DNA from: Candidatus Thorarchaeota archaeon
Lineage (GTDB): Archaea > Asgardarchaeota > Thorarchaeia > Thorarchaeales > Thorarchaeaceae
Direction: 5' to 3'
DNA length: 31,852 nucleotides
NCBI GenBank assembly: GCA_016840385.1
Contig: JAEOSL010000030.1
Coordinates: 1 to 31,852 of the forward strand
In this document: in pieces, positions 30,342-31,852 of the stretch
How positions within the stretch are numbered: position 1 is the stretch's first letter
Layout: each line of letters opens with the position of its first letter
Notes under the pieces: generated by a model
The model's input: only the letters and a program-made list of their open reading frames with translations
The model's database searches: none
What the model was told of the DNA's origin: nothing
Program-made: the position numbers and the translations under genes

Positions 30342-31852
30342 TTGAGGAGTGCTGGACTGAAACTCGCGTTTCTTTTGACACTAGTCATAATCTTGACAAC
30401 TGCATCAACTTGCTCCGAGTATCCTTGTCTGAATGCGACTACGAATGGGATTGAGAACACAGGCAGTATGGAACTTGCAGAGGTGTATTATAGGAACACG
30501 CTAGGTACTTCCAATGGTGTCTATGTGAGCGGTGATTATGCTTATGTAGCAGATGGGAGTCAAGGTCTGGCAGTGATTGACATCTCAGACCCCACGAACC
30601 CAGGCACTCCTGTCTATGAGGATACGACTGGCGAAAGCTGTGGTGTCTATGTGAGTGGTGACTATACCTACATAGCAGATGGGAGTCAAGGTCTGGCAGT
30701 GATTGACATCTCAGACCCCACGAACCCAGGCACTCCTGTCTATGAGAATACGACTGTTCAAGCATACGATGTCTTTGTGAGTGGTGACTATGCCTACGTA
30801 GCAGTGTCGCTGGCGGGTCTGGCAGTGATTGACATCTCAAACCCCACAAACCCAGGTACTCCTGTCTATGAGGATACGACTGGTGAAGCATACGGTGTCT
30901 TTGTAAGCGGTGACTATGCCTACGTAGCAATTGGGTCTTCAGGTCTGGCAGTGATTGACATCTCAGACCCCACGAACCCAGGTATTCCGGTCTATGAAGA
31001 CACTAGTTGGTCGGCAGTTGGTGTCTATGTGAGTGGTGACTATGCCTATGTAGCAGATCGTGCTTCAGGTCTGGCAGTGATTGACATCTCAGACCCCACG
31101 AACCCAGGCACTCCTTTCTATGAGGATACGAATGGCGACGCATCGGATGTCTATGTGAGTGGTGACTATGCCTACGTAGCAGATGGTTCAGGTCTGGCAT
31201 TGATTGACATCTCAGACCCCACGAACCCAGGTACTCCTGTCTATGAAAGCACTGGGTCGGCACTTGATGTCTATGTGAGTGGTGAGTATGCCTATATAGG
31301 AGGTTCTTCAGGTCTAGCAGTGATTGACACCTCACACCCCATGAACCCAGGTACTCCTGTCTATGAAAGCACTAGTAGTCCTGCAAGGGGTGTCTTTGTG
31401 AGTGGTGACTATGCCTACGTAGCAGATGCTGATTCAGGTCTGGCAGTGATTGATATCTCAGACCCCACGAACCCAGGCGCTCCTGTCTTTGAGGATACGA
31501 GTACTTATGCATGGGATATCTATGTGAGTGGTGACTATGCCTACGTAGCAGATGAGAGTTCAGGTCTGGCAGTGATTGACATCTCAGACCCCACGAACCC
31601 AGGTACTCCTGTCTATGAAAGCACTAGTTCTGCAAGGGGTGTCTTTGTGAGTGGAAACTTTGCTTACGTAGCAGATGGGGGTTCAGGTCTGGCAGTGATT
31701 GACATCTCAGACCCCACGAACCCAGGCACTCCTTTCTATGAGGATACGACTGGCACCGCTTACGGCGTCTTTGTGAGTGGTGACTATGCCTACGTAGCAA
31801 TTGGGTCTTCAGGTCTGGCAGTGATTGACATCTCAGACCCCACGAACCCAGG
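30342..31852 (+). CDS. Secreted LVIVD-type repeat protein (3'-partial)
   Basis: Open to the window edge, more than 500 residues. It starts with TTG 30342 behind GAGGTGAT (30331-30338), then a signal peptide (KLAFLLTLVIILTTAS) with Cys residues after it. Eleven units of 40-42 residues follow, each of form GVYVSGDYAYVADGxxGLA, VIDISDPTNPGTPVYEDT. They match LVIVD repeats, which form beta-propeller-like extracellular domains in archaea. Units are nearly identical at DNA level. The protein should be exported and is probably attached to the cell surface, for adhesion or interaction; the anchor would lie beyond the window. An upstream in-frame GTG at 30282 is less likely. Confidence 0.88.
   Translation, partial: MRSAGLKLAFLLTLVIILTTASTCSEYPCLNATTNGIENTGSMELAEVYYRNTLGTSNGVYVSGDYAYVADGSQGLAVIDISDPTNPGTPVYEDTTGESCGVYVSGDYTYIADGSQGLAVIDISDPTNPGTPVYENTTVQAYDVFVSGDYAYVAVSLAGLAVIDISNPTNPGTPVYEDTTGEAYGVFVSGDYAYVAIGSSGLAVIDISDPTNPGIPVYEDTSWSAVGVYVSGDYAYVADRASGLAVIDISDPTNPGTPFYEDTNGDASDVYVSGDYAYVADGSGLALIDISDPTNPGTPVYESTGSALDVYVSGEYAYIGGSSGLAVIDTSHPMNPGTPVYESTSSPARGVFVSGDYAYVADADSGLAVIDISDPTNPGAPVFEDTSTYAWDIYVSGDYAYVADESSGLAVIDISDPTNPGTPVYESTSSARGVFVSGNFAYVADGGSGLAVIDISDPTNPGTPFYEDTTGTAYGVFVSGDYAYVAIGSSGLAVIDISDPTNP
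30515..31852 (+). repeat. Array of eleven about 126-base coding repeats
   Basis: The block GGTCTGGCAGTGATTGACAT recurs (with rare changes) at 30564, 30690, 30816, 30942, 31068, 31191, 31311, 31437, 31563, 31686 and 31812. Spacing is 126 in seven intervals and 120-123 in the rest, always a multiple of three. Confidence 0.92.

Noticed and set aside
30439..31335. Two long minus-strand ORFs with repeated HSHHSHRH-like sequence (30439-30930, 31003-31335)
   Set aside because: They are the antisense of the LVIVD coding repeats; the DNA repeat creates an open frame with biased, unlikely composition. The plus strand has a signal peptide, ribosome binding site and known repeat family.

Overview
The window is archaeal chromosome. 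The evidence is ribosomal protein L15e, the RNase P proteins Rpp30 and Pop5, a DUF54 RNA-binding protein, an archaeal YchF-type GTPase, an Lrp-like regulator, TATA boxes about 25 bases before likely transcription starts, and some genes with almost no 5' leader. Surface proteins with a C-terminal membrane anchor, a 42-residue LVIVD-type repeat protein and a JAMM peptidase would suit an Asgard archaeon such as Thorarchaeota. That placement is inference and only moderately secure.

Layout. (1) 1-8500, membrane and small-molecule genes: a membrane protein with a winged helix and a PD-(D/E)XK nuclease domain; two divergent four-helix membrane proteins that look like distant paralogues; an anchored surface protein; a double GNAT acetyltransferase; a DUF362 protein; and an MBL-fold hydrolase. 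The five spacers from 1056 to 6660 each carry one copy of a C/T-rich repeat (core CCCGCTACCA), always in the same orientation, and a sixth spacer at 7693 carries a partial copy. (2) 8500-12240: a small unknown gene, then a DUF134 regulator and a tightly overlapping operon of two NifX/NifB-like proteins and two MinD ATPases with inserted 4Fe-4S ferredoxin domains. Two identical palindromic operators precede this operon. (3) 12290-24000, accessory region: a TnpB with a rearranged RuvC site; a three-gene operon (14303-20084) ending in a protein of about 1645 residues with a PD-(D/E)XK nuclease signature; ychF; a small unknown gene; a flavin reductase; and a second, canonical TnpB. The operon between the first TnpB and ychF is the best candidate for an undescribed system. 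(4) 24017-29604, housekeeping: a phosphoglycerate dehydrogenase, a folded RNA segment, rpl15e, DUF54, rnp3 and rnp2; on the other strand lrp coupled to a JAMM gene, an HD-domain protein, and crcB behind a fluoride riboswitch. (5) 29737-31852: a decayed gene with an 18-base tandem duplication, then a secreted LVIVD repeat protein that runs off the window.

How the genes work together. RNase P proteins, an RNA-binding protein and L15e form a translation/RNA-processing operon. The NifX/MinD/DUF134 set is a known iron-sulfur-linked gene neighbourhood. CrcB exports fluoride and its riboswitch senses fluoride. The giant operon has a palindrome built over its TATA box, overlapping genes, a nuclease domain, higher G+C than its neighbours and TnpB genes nearby, which together suggest an acquired defence-like or mobile module. 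Its function is unknown.
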